From positions 5,884,501 to 5,948,500 of the forward strand of contig NZ_JACHNH010000001.1 of assembly GCF_014205335.1 (NCBI RefSeq): a stretch of 64,000 nt of DNA. The letters run 5' to 3'. The position numbers were made by a program, and so were the translations under genes. This document shows, in pieces, positions 1 through 8,683 of the stretch (its first letter is position 1; each line of letters begins with the position of its first letter). The DNA is from Amorphoplanes digitatis. Lineage in GTDB: Bacteria > Actinomycetota > Actinomycetes > Mycobacteriales > Micromonosporaceae. The notes beneath the pieces are model-generated. The model ran no database searches and was not told where the DNA came from. It was given only the letters and a program-made list of their open reading frames with translations.

Positions 1-233
1 AGGAAGGCCTCGGTGGCGACGACCGTGTCGATGGTGTCGCCGCCGTCGCCGCCGTGCTCCTCGGCGAAGCCGACGCCGTACAGCCCGGCCTTGGCGGCGC
101 GGCGGTGCAGGTCGCGCGGGATCTCGCCGGCACGCTCCCAGTCGTCGAGGTGCGGGGTGATCTCACGGCGGACGAACTGCGCGGTGGACTGGCGCAGCGC
201 CGTCCGCTCGGTGGTCTCGAAGGGGTCGTCCAT
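1..233 (-). CDS. Acyl-CoA dehydrogenase, N-terminal part (runs off left edge)
   Basis: The visible 77 residues start MDDPFETTERTALRQSTAQF and continue through a helical segment to GLYGVGFAEEHGGDGGDTID. This is the all-alpha N-terminal domain of flavin-dependent acyl-CoA dehydrogenases, which oxidise acyl-CoA to trans-2-enoyl-CoA in beta-oxidation. The ATG lies 2 bp after the stop of the TetR gene, so the two form one operon read leftward. The FAD-binding core and the catalytic base lie outside the window, so chain-length preference cannot be judged. The divergent fusion protein and FadD ligase suggest one lipid- or sterol-type degradation locus. Confidence 0.85.
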   Translation of the reverse strand, partial: MDDPFETTERTALRQSTAQFVRREITPHLDDWERAGEIPRDLHRRAAKAGLYGVGFAEEHGGDGGDTIDTVVATEAF

Positions 234-235
234 GA

Positions 236-898
236 TCAGATCTCCTTTGAACCGCGTTCGACGAGAGTGTCGGGGTCGCGCCGGCCGAGCAGGACGGCGC
301 CGGCGCGCTTCCAGCGCCGGATGAGCACCTCCCGCTGGGCCAGGTCGCCGCTGACGATGCCGGTCATGGACAGGCCGGTGAGTACCTCGAAGCTGAGCTG
401 CACCACGGTGGCCAGCCGCGGGTCGCCGGGCGCGGGGCCTTGCAACAGGTGCCGGGCGCGCTCGTGCAGCACCCCGAACACCTCCTTCTCCACCGGCATC
501 AGCGCCGCGCGCAGCTCGGCGTCGGTGCGGGCGGCGGTCCACAGTTCGAGCGCGGCCCAGAACAGCGGCGAGGAGAAGTGCCGCCACATGATGTCGATGA
601 GGGCGTCGAACTGGTCGGTGCCGCCGGGCGCGGTGGTCCGGACGGTGGCGATCTCGGCGGACAGCACCTCCAGCCGCCGCCGGGCGAGGTGCTGCACGGC
701 CCCGACGAGCAGGTCGACCTTGGTCGGGAAGTGATGCAGCAGCGTGCCACGGGGCACGTCGGCCAGGGCCAGGACCTCGGCGGTGGTGGTCTCCGCGTAT
801 CCGCGTTCGACCAGGGACTGCACCGTGGCGTCGAGAATCTTCGACCGGGTCGCCTCGCGGCGCTGCGCCTGGGTACGCCGGCTCGGTTCCACCGTCAC
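236..898 (-). CDS. TetR-family transcriptional regulator
   Basis: A 220-aa protein, normal for TetR. The N-terminal helix-turn-helix spans about residues 15-60 (REATRSKILDATVQSLVERG, then the recognition-helix region ending LLHHFPTKVDLL); the rest is the helical ligand-binding domain. The GTG start at 898 is supported by a TACGGT -10 box (906-911) ending 7 nt upstream, which suggests a leaderless transcript. A palindrome at 904-925 overlaps that box, so autoregulation is likely. It is co-transcribed with an acyl-CoA dehydrogenase and divergent from acyl-CoA enzymes. The ligand is probably an acyl-CoA, which is inference. Confidence 0.9.
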   Translation of the reverse strand: MTVEPSRRTQAQRREATRSKILDATVQSLVERGYAETTTAEVLALADVPRGTLLHHFPTKVDLLVGAVQHLARRRLEVLSAEIATVRTTAPGGTDQFDALIDIMWRHFSSPLFWAALELWTAARTDAELRAALMPVEKEVFGVLHERARHLLQGPAPGDPRLATVVQLSFEVLTGLSMTGIVSGDLAQREVLIRRWKRAGAVLLGRRDPDTLVERGSKEI

Positions 899-903
899 GG
901 CAC

Positions 904-944
904 TTACCGTACGCCTTGACGGTTAGTTGGGTCCACACCAAGAT
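904..944. promoter_or_regulatory. Divergent promoter region with TetR operator candidate
   Basis: An imperfect palindrome TTACCGT-N8-ACGGTTA (904-910 and 919-925, one mismatch) lies between the divergent TetR and fusion genes. Rightward, TTGACG (916-921), a 17-nt spacer and CAAGAT (939-944) form a plausible promoter whose -35 box sits in the palindrome. Leftward, TACGGT (906-911) is 7 nt from the regulator's GTG. A single bound TetR dimer could repress both directions. A second short palindrome, GTGAC-TCAG-GTCAC, lies just downstream (about 960-973). Confidence 0.5.
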
Positions 945-1010
945 CTCCTACGGGTTGCCGTGACTCAGGTCACTGACATACCGTCACGCCAGACTGTTAG
1001 GGGATCATCG

Positions 1011-3977
1011 ATGCCTGCTCCGCGCCCGTACGCGCGGCTCCGTGCCGGCCTCGCCGTTGGCCGGGCCGTCGCCGCCACCACGGTGAGCCGGCTGATCCGG
1101 CGACCGGCGGCGCCCGGCTCGCTGACTCCGGTCGAACTGCCGCGCGTCTTCGCGTACCCCTATGTCGCCGCGACCGAGATCGCCGCGGACCCGGACCGGA
1201 TCTTCGCGGTCCTCGCCGACCCCGCCCGGATGGGCGACTGGCTGGTGCCGCACGCCGGCTGGCCGGCGCGGCCGCCGGCCGAGCTCACGCCCGGCGCGCG
1301 CATGACGCAGCGCGTCAAGCTGATGGGCGTGCCCAGCGACGTGCGCTGGACGGTTACCGGCATCGCGCCCCCGCGGACCGTCTGGCTGGACGGCACCGGC
1401 CCGATGGGCATCACCGTCGGGTTCTACCTGTCCGTCGCGCCCGCCGCCGGCGGCGCCCTGGTCCGCTGCGACGGCGGCGTCGAGGGTGGCACGGCGGACG
1501 GACCGCTCGGCGCGATGCTGGCCCGCAACCTCGCCGAGGCCATGCAGAAATCCCTGGAGAAGCTGGCCACCGCGGTCTCCGCGCAGGCGCCGCCGGCCGA
1601 ACGCCCCGCCGCGCCGGCCGCCACCGCGCCAGCCGCCGCCGCGCGACCGGCGCGCACCAGGGGTGCCCCGATCCGCCACGAGCGCACCGGCCGGGACATC
1701 GACCCGTGGACGCCGGTCATCGTCGGCGTCGGGCAGGTCTCCGACCGCTCCACCGAACCGCGGGGCGCGGACCCGGTGTCGCTCGCCGTGCGCGCGCTGC
1801 GGCTGGCCGCGCAGGACGCCGGCGCGGGCGCCGAACTGCTCGCCGGCGCCGACTCGGTCGGCTACGTCGCCAGCGTCTCGTGGCAGTACCCGGACGGCGC
1901 CGCCCTGATCGCCGAGGCGGTCGACGCCCGGCCGGCGGGTACCGTGCAGACCAGCCTCCTCGGCGGGGACGGCTCGCTGCGGCTGCTGAACGACGCGGCC
2001 GCCGCGATCGCCGCCGGCGAGGTCTCGGTCGCCCTGCTCGGCGGCGCCGAGGCCGCCGCGACCGCCGCCGCCGCGGAACGCGCGGGCCGCGACCTGGCCT
2101 GGCCCGCACAGCCGGAGGGTACGGCCCCGGCACGCACCATTGGCGCCGACACCGTGCCGAACAACGACGCCGAGACCGCGGCCGGCCTCGTCGCGCCCAT
2201 CCACCTGTACGCGCTCATCGAGTCCGCGATCCGCGGCCGCCTCGGGCTGTCACCGGACCGGCACCGCGCCCGGATCACCAAGCTCTGGTCCCGGTTCGCC
2301 GACGTGGCCGCGAGCAATCCGTACGCCTGGCTGCCCGGCCGCCGCTCCGCCGCCGAACTGGCCGCACTCGACGGTGTCAACCGCCCGATCGCCGCGCCGT
2401 ACCCGAAGCTGCTCACCGCACACCTCCAGGTCAACCAGGCCAGCGGCATCATCGTGTGCAGCGCCGAGGCCGCGCGCCGCGCCGGCATCGCACAGGACCG
2501 GTGGGTGTTCGCGCACGCCGGCGCGCACGCCACCGAGCAGTGGTACGTCACCGAGCGCGCCGACCTGGCCTGCTCACCCGCTGTCGCCGCCTGTGGCAGA
2601 GCCGTGCTCGACCACACCGGGATGTCCATCGACGACATCCGCCACATCGACCTGTACGCCTGCTTCCCCTCGGCGGTGCAGATCGCCGCCGCCGAACTCG
2701 GGCTGCCGGTCGACGACCCGGCCCGCCCGCTCACCGTCACCGGTGGGCTCACGTTCGCCGGCGGGCCCGGCAACAACTACGCCAGCCACGCCGTCGCCAA
2801 CCTGGTGCCGCTGCTGCGCGCCGACCCGGACGGGTACGGCCTGGCCACCGCCGTCGGCTGGTATCTCACCAAGCACGCGATCGGCGTGTTCTCCGCCCGC
2901 CCGCCGGCGCGCGGGTACCGCGACATCGCCGCCGACCTGCGACTGCCCCGCCCCGCCGCCCGCAAGGTCAGCACGATCCGCACCGGCACCGCCGTCGTCG
3001 AGGCGTACACGGTCCCGTACGGCCGCGACGGCGAACCGGAGGCCGGCATCGTCACCGCGCTCACCCCGGACGGCGCGCGGGTGGTGCGCCGCACCCGCGA
3101 CCGCGCGCTGATCGACCGGCTGCTCGCCGAGGACCCGCTCGGCTGGCGCATCGAGGTCACCGGTGACGGCTTCACCGTCGCCGACACCACGCCCGCGCCG
3201 CTGCCACCGGCCGGCGAGCCGCCCGTGCTCGTCGAGTGGCAGGGCCCGGTCACCGTCATCCGGCTGAACCGGCCCGCCGTCCGCAACGCCGTCGACCTGG
3301 CCACCGCCCGGGCCCTGGAACGCGCCGTCGACGCGTTCGAGGCCGACCCGGACGCCCGGGTCGCCGTACTGACCGGCGGCGACACCGTGTTCTGCGCGGG
3401 CATGGACCTCAAGGCCGCGGCGCGCGGCGAGTACCCGGTCACCGAGGGCCGCGGCCTGCTCGGCCTCACCGCCCGGCCGCCCCGCAAGCCGCTGATCGCC
3501 GCCGTCGAGGGCGCGGCCGTCGCCGGCGGCTGCGAACTCGCGCTCGCCGCCGACCTGATCGTGGCCGGCGAGAACGCCGCCTTCGGCCTCCCCGAGGTCC
3601 AGCGCGGCCTGGTCGCCGCGGCCGGCGGGGTGCTGCGGTTCGCGCGCAGCCTGCCCCGCGCCACCGCCCTGGAACTCGCGCTCACCGGCGAGCCGATGCC
3701 CGCCCGCCGGCTGCACGAACTCGGCCTCGTCAACCGCGTCACCGCTCCCGGCGAGGCCCTGGCGACCGCGCTCGAACTGGCACACCACATCGCCGCCAAC
3801 GCACCGCTGGCCGTGCTCCTGTCCAAACGCATCGTCGACGAGCACGGCGACTGGAGCACCGCGGAGGCGTTCGACCGGCTCTCCGGCATCGCCGGCGAGG
3901 TGATCGCCTCGGCGGACGCCGCCGAGGGCGTCCGCGCGTACGCCGAGAAACGCGCTCCCGTCTGGACCGGCCGCTAG
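1011..3977 (+). CDS. Three-domain fusion: SRPBCC + thiolase-like protein type 1 + enoyl-CoA hydratase
   Basis: 988 aa. The ATG at 1011 follows a GGGG Shine-Dalgarno and is preferred over an upstream start at 927. Residues about 45-190 are an SRPBCC lipid-binding fold (PDRIFAVLADPARMGDWLVP), followed by an Ala/Pro linker (190-215). Residues about 225-735 are a thiolase-like domain of the TLP1/SCP-x type (RDIDPWTPVIVGVGQVSDR) with its extra C-terminal domain. The usual nucleophile segment reads QTSLLGGDGS and has no Cys, so thiolysis is doubtful. Residues about 738-988 are a crotonase with both expected catalytic glutamates (E842 in GGCELAL, E862 in FGLPEV). The protein probably acts on acyl-CoA, with hydration by the C-terminal domain and a binding role for the others. 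These parts are normally separate proteins. The FadD gene follows 39 bp downstream. Confidence 0.85.
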   Translation: MPAPRPYARLRAGLAVGRAVAATTVSRLIRRPAAPGSLTPVELPRVFAYPYVAATEIAADPDRIFAVLADPARMGDWLVPHAGWPARPPAELTPGARMTQRVKLMGVPSDVRWTVTGIAPPRTVWLDGTGPMGITVGFYLSVAPAAGGALVRCDGGVEGGTADGPLGAMLARNLAEAMQKSLEKLATAVSAQAPPAERPAAPAATAPAAAARPARTRGAPIRHERTGRDIDPWTPVIVGVGQVSDRSTEPRGADPVSLAVRALRLAAQDAGAGAELLAGADSVGYVASVSWQYPDGAALIAEAVDARPAGTVQTSLLGGDGSLRLLNDAAAAIAAGEVSVALLGGAEAAATAAAAERAGRDLAWPAQPEGTAPARTIGADTVPNNDAETAAGLVAPIHLYALIESAIRGRLGLSPDRHRARITKLWSRFADVAASNPYAWLPGRRSAAELAALDGVNRPIAAPYPKLLTAHLQVNQASGIIVCSAEAARRAGIAQDRWVFAHAGAHATEQWYVTERADLACSPAVAACGRAVLDHTGMSIDDIRHIDLYACFPSAVQIAAAELGLPVDDPARPLTVTGGLTFAGGPGNNYASHAVANLVPLLRADPDGYGLATAVGWYLTKHAIGVFSARPPARGYRDIAADLRLPRPAARKVSTIRTGTAVVEAYTVPYGRDGEPEAGIVTALTPDGARVVRRTRDRALIDRLLAEDPLGWRIEVTGDGFTVADTTPAPLPPAGEPPVLVEWQGPVTVIRLNRPAVRNAVDLATARALERAVDAFEADPDARVAVLTGGDTVFCAGMDLKAAARGEYPVTEGRGLLGLTARPPRKPLIAAVEGAAVAGGCELALAADLIVAGENAAFGLPEVQRGLVAAAGGVLRFARSLPRATALELALTGEPMPARRLHELGLVNRVTAPGEALATALELAHHIAANAPLAVLLSKRIVDEHGDWSTAEAFDRLSGIAGEVIASADAAEGVRAYAEKRAPVWTGR

Positions 3978-4016
3978 CCGCTCGCACTCCTGCCAACCCG
4001 AACGAAGGTGTCGTCC

Positions 4017-5627
4017 ATGATCAGGAACACGCTCGAACACCTGCACGCCGTCGGCCGTATGCACCAGATCGGCATCATCAACCTGCTGCGCCCCGACCGG
4101 CTGCTGCGCGCCGCCGTGAACAACGCCCGCCTCGGCCCGCAGGCCGCCCTGATCATGAAGGCCGCCGCCGAACACCCCGACGCCCCGGCCGTCACCGACG
4201 AACGCGGCACCCTGACCTACCGGCAGCTCGACGAGCAGTCCAACGCCCTCGCGCACGCCCTGAACGGGCTCGGCCTGCCGGAACGCTCGGTCGTCGGCGT
4301 GCTGGCCCGCGACCATCGCGGCCTGCTGCTCGCGATCAGCGCCACCGCCCGGGCCCGGCTGCGCCTCGCGCTGATGAACACCGGGCTCGCCAAGCAGCAG
4401 CTGATCGAGGTCTCGGCCCGGGAGAAGGTCCAGGTCGTGCTCTACGACGAGGAGTTCGCCGACGTCGTCGACGGCCTGCCGGACACCATCACCCGGTACG
4501 TCACCTGGGGTTCTGCCTCCGGTACGCCGATCGACGAACTGATCGCCGCGCACCCCGCCACGCCGCTGCCCCTGCCGTCACAGCCCGGCGGTTTCATCAT
4601 CCTCACCAGCGGCACCACGGGGCTGCCCAAGGGCGCACCGCGCACCAAGGTGTCGCCGCTGGCCAGCGCGCTGATCGCGGACCGGATCCCGTTCCCCCGC
4701 CAGGGCGCCGCGGTGATCGCGTCGCCGCTGTTCCACAGCACCGGATTCGGCGCCTGGACCGTCGGGCTCTCGCTGGCCAACCACGCCGTGCTGATGCGCC
4801 GCTTCGACGCCGAACGCATCCTGCAACTCATCGCCGAACACCGCGCCGAGATGCTGGTCGCCGTGCCCACCATGCTCACCCGGATCCTGTCGCTGGGCCC
4901 CGAGGTGATCGGCAAGTACGACACCACGTCGCTGCGGACGGTCTTCGTCGCCGGGTCACCACTCGCCCCCGAGCTGACCACCCGTTTCCAGGACATCTTC
5001 GGCGACGTCGTGCACAACGTGTACGGCTCGACGGAGGTCGCCGTCGCCTCGGTCGCCACGCCCGACGAGTCGCGGCGCGCGCCCGGCACCGTCGGCCGCC
5101 CGCCGGTCACCGTCCACGTGGCACTCTTCGACGCCGAGGACCGCCGCATCACCGAGCCCGGCGAGATCGGCCGGGTCTTCGTCCGCACCGGCATACCCTT
5201 CGAGGGCTACACCGACGGCCAGCGCAAACAGGTCATCGACGGCCACATGGCCACCGGCGACCTCGGCCACCTCGACGCCGAGGGCCTGCTCTTCATCGAC
5301 GGCCGCGACGACGACATGATCATCTCCGGCGGCGAGAACGTGTACCCCCTGGAGGTCGAGAACCTCCTCGCCCAGCGCGAGGACGTGGTCGAGGCCGCCG
5401 TGATCGGCGTCGACGACGCCGAGTTCGGCACCCGCCTGCGCGCCTTCGTCGTCCTCACCGACGACGCGACCCGGGACCCCCAGCAGATCAAGGACTTCGT
5501 CCGCGCGAACCTGGCCCGCTACAAGGTCCCCCGCGACGTGGTCTTCCTCGACGAGCTCCCCCGCAACCCCACCGGCAAGGTGGTGCGCCGCCTGCTGCCC
5601 ACCGGCCCACTACCGGAAGCGGGATGA
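4017..5627 (+). CDS. AMP-forming acyl-CoA synthetase (FadD-like)
   Basis: 536 aa, typical for the ANL superfamily. It activates a carboxylic acid with ATP and CoA via an acyl-AMP. Motifs in order: P-loop-like TSGTTGLPKG (about residue 197), YGSTE (about 335), TGDLGHLDAEGLLFIDGRDD with the hinge, GGENVYPLEVE, and the C-terminal catalytic Lys in PTGKVVRR (about 520). The ATG at 4017 has GAAGG 8 nt upstream; a GTG at 4008 is a less likely start. The gene lies directly after the fusion protein and so probably supplies its CoA esters. A perfect 12-bp hairpin overlaps the stop codon. Confidence 0.92.
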   Translation: MIRNTLEHLHAVGRMHQIGIINLLRPDRLLRAAVNNARLGPQAALIMKAAAEHPDAPAVTDERGTLTYRQLDEQSNALAHALNGLGLPERSVVGVLARDHRGLLLAISATARARLRLALMNTGLAKQQLIEVSAREKVQVVLYDEEFADVVDGLPDTITRYVTWGSASGTPIDELIAAHPATPLPLPSQPGGFIILTSGTTGLPKGAPRTKVSPLASALIADRIPFPRQGAAVIASPLFHSTGFGAWTVGLSLANHAVLMRRFDAERILQLIAEHRAEMLVAVPTMLTRILSLGPEVIGKYDTTSLRTVFVAGSPLAPELTTRFQDIFGDVVHNVYGSTEVAVASVATPDESRRAPGTVGRPPVTVHVALFDAEDRRITEPGEIGRVFVRTGIPFEGYTDGQRKQVIDGHMATGDLGHLDAEGLLFIDGRDDDMIISGGENVYPLEVENLLAQREDVVEAAVIGVDDAEFGTRLRAFVVLTDDATRDPQQIKDFVRANLARYKVPRDVVFLDELPRNPTGKVVRRLLPTGPLPEAG

Positions 5628-5647
5628 GGGGCGGGCCCTCATCCCGC
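5619..5647 (+). terminator. Intrinsic-type hairpin at the end of fadD
   Basis: GCGGGATGAGGG (5619-5630), loop GCGGG, CCCTCATCCCGC (5636-5647): a perfect 12-bp stem overlapping the fadD stop codon. No T-tract follows, as is common in high-GC actinomycetes. Confidence 0.7.
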
Positions 5648-5657
5648 TGCGGGCGGG

Positions 5658-5790
5658 TCAGCGCTTTTCGCAGGCGATGCCGTCCTTGTCGCGGTCCGAC
5701 TTCTTGTTCGCCTTGTACAGGGCGTTCGACACCTTGAAGTTCGTGACCTTCTTCGTGGTGCCGCGCACCTTGTCCGTGGAAGGTCGAGAC
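5658..5790 (-). pseudogene. Excalibur calcium-binding domain relic
   Basis: Read leftward, the frame ending at the TGA (5658-5660) encodes VTNFKVSNALYKANKKSD followed by RDKDGIACEKR. This is the end of an excalibur domain, whose Dx[DN]xDGxxCE core is intact. The open frame extends upstream to a stop near 5860 but contains no credible start codon, signal peptide or the rest of a typical secreted excalibur protein. It therefore looks like the 3' remnant of a lost gene rather than a functional CDS. Confidence 0.65.
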
Positions 5791-5886
5791 CGGACGGTAG
5801 CGACCGGGTAGCCGAGATGACCATCGGCCGTTTCACCCGAGGAAGTCAGCCACTCCGCTGGTCAACTCGATGCGCACGGGTACCGT

Positions 5887-7245
5887 TTGATCAGCTCTGG
5901 CATTCTGCCGGTGGTGCGGGATTCCAAGTTGGTAGCGGTGTGTTCACAGCTCGGCGCCGCCTGGGCGGTCGGTGCCCTCGTCGTGCCGGTGATGTCACGG
6001 GTGATGCTGATCGCGGCGTTCGGTGGCGGATCCGGCGCGTTCTGGGCCGTGGGGTTCTTCGGCGCGCTGGCCGTGGTGATCGGCCTGCTCGCCGTGGTCT
6101 CGGCGACCCGGGACGTCACGTTCCTCGGCGCGACCGGTGGCGGGCGGGTGCTGTGGGCGGTGCTGGTGACCGGGCTGGGAACCGCCGGCTGGGCGCTGGG
6201 CTGGTCGGCCACCGACACCGTCGGGCTGCAGGTCGGCCGGTGGCCGCTGTGGGCGTCGGTGCTCGGCGGCATCCCGTACGCGTTGGTCGCCGGCCTGCTG
6301 CTGCGCGGCCTGCGACGCAGCGGCACGGCCCTGGGGCTGACCGTGGCGATACTTCTCGCCGGCGCGGTGGCGCTGCACCGGCAGTGGCCGCAGGAGTTCG
6401 AGCAGCGCTTGGCGCTCGCCGGCGTCCAGCGGGAGACCTCGTACGCCGTGACCATCCCGGGCTATCTGCCCACCGACCATGACTACGGCCGTGGGCTCGG
6501 CGGCGGCGGGTTCCGGCCCGCCGACCCGGACGCGACCCCGCCGGACCTGTACATCACGATCGTCGCCCGCCGGGTCCTGCGGCAGGACGGCGGGATGTGC
6601 GGCCAGCCGACCGCCTTGGACGCGCGCCTTGACTGGGGTCTCTGCACCTCCGAGCCGGGTGGTCTGATCTACCGGCACAACGAGATCGAGCACGGCTACC
6701 AGGTCACGGTCGGTCGCCTGTACGTGACGATCGCCGGAAACGCGGCGGTCGACCACGCCTCCTTGCGGGCGGCGGCGCTGAGCCTGCACCCGGCAACCGC
6801 CGCCGAACTGGGCGGCGGCCGGGACCAGGACGGCGAGTACTTCGCGGCGAGGATTCCCGGCTACGTGGGGCAGGTCATGGGCATCCCACCCGGCATGCAG
6901 TACCAGCCCGCCGAGCCCGCCGACCGGGGCGCGTCGAGCGTGGCGATCACCCTCGCCGTGTCCAACGGCGACGAACGGTCGGCCTGCGTCAATGCCGCAC
7001 AATGCCGGCCCGAGGGACCGGACCTCTACTACGTACGCCGGGAAGATCAACACGGGTACGCGATCCGCCACGGCGACGAGACCGTCGAGGTGCTCGGCGG
7101 GCTCCGGGTCGACGCCGCGACCCTGCGGCAGGCGGCCCGGGACGCCCGCCGGACCACCGACGAGGAACTGGACCGCGTGCTCCCGCAACTACCCCCGCAG
7201 TCCTTCGCCGACCGGATCCGAATATGGCTACGCGACCGCTTCTGA
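5887..7245 (+). CDS. Membrane protein with duplicated C-terminal ectodomain, function unknown
   Basis: Up to 452 aa. Four to five hydrophobic segments fill residues about 15-165 (e.g. VLWAVLVTGLGTAGWALGW). A soluble region follows with two related halves of about 120 residues each: half 1 has IPGYLP and EHGYQVTVGRLYVTIAG, then DHASLRAAAL; half 2 has IPGYVG and QHGYAIRHGDETVEVLGG, then DAATLRQAAR. This indicates internal duplication. Each half carries a Cys pair (MCGQ...LCTS; SACV...AQCRP). The first possible start is TTG 5887; GTG 5911 or 5914 would shorten it slightly. I do not recognise a family. Confidence 0.7.
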   Translation: MISSGILPVVRDSKLVAVCSQLGAAWAVGALVVPVMSRVMLIAAFGGGSGAFWAVGFFGALAVVIGLLAVVSATRDVTFLGATGGGRVLWAVLVTGLGTAGWALGWSATDTVGLQVGRWPLWASVLGGIPYALVAGLLLRGLRRSGTALGLTVAILLAGAVALHRQWPQEFEQRLALAGVQRETSYAVTIPGYLPTDHDYGRGLGGGGFRPADPDATPPDLYITIVARRVLRQDGGMCGQPTALDARLDWGLCTSEPGGLIYRHNEIEHGYQVTVGRLYVTIAGNAAVDHASLRAAALSLHPATAAELGGGRDQDGEYFAARIPGYVGQVMGIPPGMQYQPAEPADRGASSVAITLAVSNGDERSACVNAAQCRPEGPDLYYVRREDQHGYAIRHGDETVEVLGGLRVDAATLRQAARDARRTTDEELDRVLPQLPPQSFADRIRIWLRDRF

Positions 7246-7261
7246 CGCCGGTCCGCATCGG

Positions 7262-8035
7262 TCACGCCGCGATGTGCGCCGCCACCGCGTCGAGAACCGG
7301 GGCGAGATCACCGGAGGCGATCGCCGCGTCGGGCCGGAACGGAAGTCGCGCGAGTCGTTCGACGCCACCGGCCCAGATGGTGCGCTCGTCCGGTGCCGGC
7401 GTGTGCAGGTCGGTCCGCTCGCCGCAGCACGGGCACTCGAAGTAGGCCATGTTCTCCACCCCGCCCAACACCGGTGTCCGCACCTCGCGCAGCGTGCTCA
7501 GCGCGCGGCCGGTGTCCAGGTGTGACACCTCGGCCGGCGTCACCACCAGGATCGTTCCCACCCGCCCGGCGCCGGAGAGGACGCCCTGCTGGGTGAAGCT
7601 GATGCCGGGCGGGAGATCCACGACGAGGACCTCGACGTCGCCCCAGTTCGTCTCCTTGATCAGGCGGCCGAGCATGAGGTCACTCAGGTCCGACCCGAGG
7701 GCGAGCCCCTGGTTGCCGGCCATGAGGAAGCCCGCGGACGCGACCTTGAGGCCGTCGACCTCCATCGCCTCCAGCCCCGAGCCGCCCCGCCCGTCGTGCG
7801 CCCACCGCGCGAGGGTGACCGTCCTGGCCGGCACGTCGCGGCGCAGCCCGAGCATGCGCGGCACGTCGGGTCCGGCGATGTCGGCGTCGACCAGGCCGGC
7901 CCGCACGCCGCTCCGGACCAGCTCGCGTCCGAGCGCGACCGCGACGCTCGACTTGCCAACACCGCCCTTGCCGCTGGCCACGGCGATGACCGGCAACTGC
8001 TCCGGCGAAGGCCGGGAGGATCCGAGTGCGCCCAT
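7262..8035 (-). CDS. Mrp/NBP35-type P-loop ATPase (Fe-S carrier-like)
   Basis: 257 aa from the ATG at 8035. The deviant Walker A SGKGGVGKS is at residues 21-29, the D in VDADIAGPDVPRMLG is typical of Mrp proteins, and LVVDLPPG is the Walker B region. The Cys cluster ECPCCGER (C201, C203, C204) near the C-terminus is the probable site for a bridging Fe-S cluster. Family members carry Fe-S clusters to apoproteins in the cytosol. Compared with ApbC/Mrp it lacks the N-terminal MIP18-like domain. It is convergent with the preceding membrane protein, with a 16-bp gap. Confidence 0.85.
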   Translation of the reverse strand: MGALGSSRPSPEQLPVIAVASGKGGVGKSSVAVALGRELVRSGVRAGLVDADIAGPDVPRMLGLRRDVPARTVTLARWAHDGRGGSGLEAMEVDGLKVASAGFLMAGNQGLALGSDLSDLMLGRLIKETNWGDVEVLVVDLPPGISFTQQGVLSGAGRVGTILVVTPAEVSHLDTGRALSTLREVRTPVLGGVENMAYFECPCCGERTDLHTPAPDERTIWAGGVERLARLPFRPDAAIASGDLAPVLDAVAAHIAA

Positions 8036-8070
8036 GCGGCAACGGTACTTACCGGCGCGCGCACCGGGGC

Positions 8071-8529
8071 CTAGTGGCAGAGCAGAAGGAGCTTGAAGGC
8101 CGCGCCACAGGAGACGATCACGGCGATCATGAAGGCCGAGAGGGCGCGGACGACGATCAGGCCCGCCTCGCGGCCGTTCCAGGTGACCGGGAGCAGCTGC
8201 TCCACGACGACCGACAGCAGCCAGCCGAGCAGCAGCAGCGGGTAGCCCAGGTCCCAGATCTCGTCGGGGAAGGCGCTGGCGTTGCCGCTGCCGCCGTAGT
8301 TCGGGCAGTCGCGCACGTCGGTGATCGGCCGGAGCGCCACCGTCAGCACGGCGATCAGGGCGCCGCCGACCAGCAGCGCCCAGTAGCCCGCCAGCGGAGA
8401 CCGGCGCTTGGTCAGCCCGGCACGCTCGCCTTCGAAGAAGAAGATCGTCGTCTCCCTGGGGTGCGGTGTCGGAGCTGCCGATGCAAGCACGCGCGTCCAC
8501 AATGGCGGTGCCGCTGACCGCGTCGGCAA
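8071..8529 (-). CDS. Small polytopic membrane protein, function unknown
   Basis: Up to 152 aa with three hydrophobic segments (about 47-67 GYWALLVGGALIAVLTVAL, 93-113, 125-147). An exposed loop between the first two contains one Cys (DVRDCPNYGGSGNAS). The first part (residues 1-45) lacks clear coding character and the start is uncertain; GTG at 8490 is an alternative. It lies 35 bp upstream of the Mrp-like gene on the same strand and may be co-transcribed with it. No family recognised. Confidence 0.55.
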   Translation of the reverse strand: MPTRSAAPPLWTRVLASAAPTPHPRETTIFFFEGERAGLTKRRSPLAGYWALLVGGALIAVLTVALRPITDVRDCPNYGGSGNASAFPDEIWDLGYPLLLLGWLLSVVVEQLLPVTWNGREAGLIVVRALSAFMIAVIVSCGAAFKLLLLCH

Positions 8530-8548
8530 GATCGGCTCCGTTGATCAA

Positions 8549-8570
8549 ACCATCGGTGGTCAACGCCGGC
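8549..8570. repeat. 22-bp dispersed repeat, copy 1
   Basis: accatcggtggtcaacgccg and the next two bases recur at 12755-12776 with one mismatch. This copy lies between the ABC permease gene and the small membrane protein gene; the other lies upstream of nhaA. Function is unknown; it may be a scrap of a mobile element. Confidence 0.5.
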
Positions 8571-8683
8571 GCGATCGAGACGGGTCGCCATCATCGATCA
8601 TCTCCAGTTGGTTCGCGGTCACCGTTGACGTCGACACCCGCACCCATCCGCATTTGGGACCCGCCGGCCGGCGCTGACCAGCC

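Noticed and set aside
226..4025. Shared 15-mer around ATGATCAG at the starts of the acyl-CoA dehydrogenase and fadD
   Set aside because: Opposite orientations relative to coding and too short; flanks do not align. Treated as coincidence.
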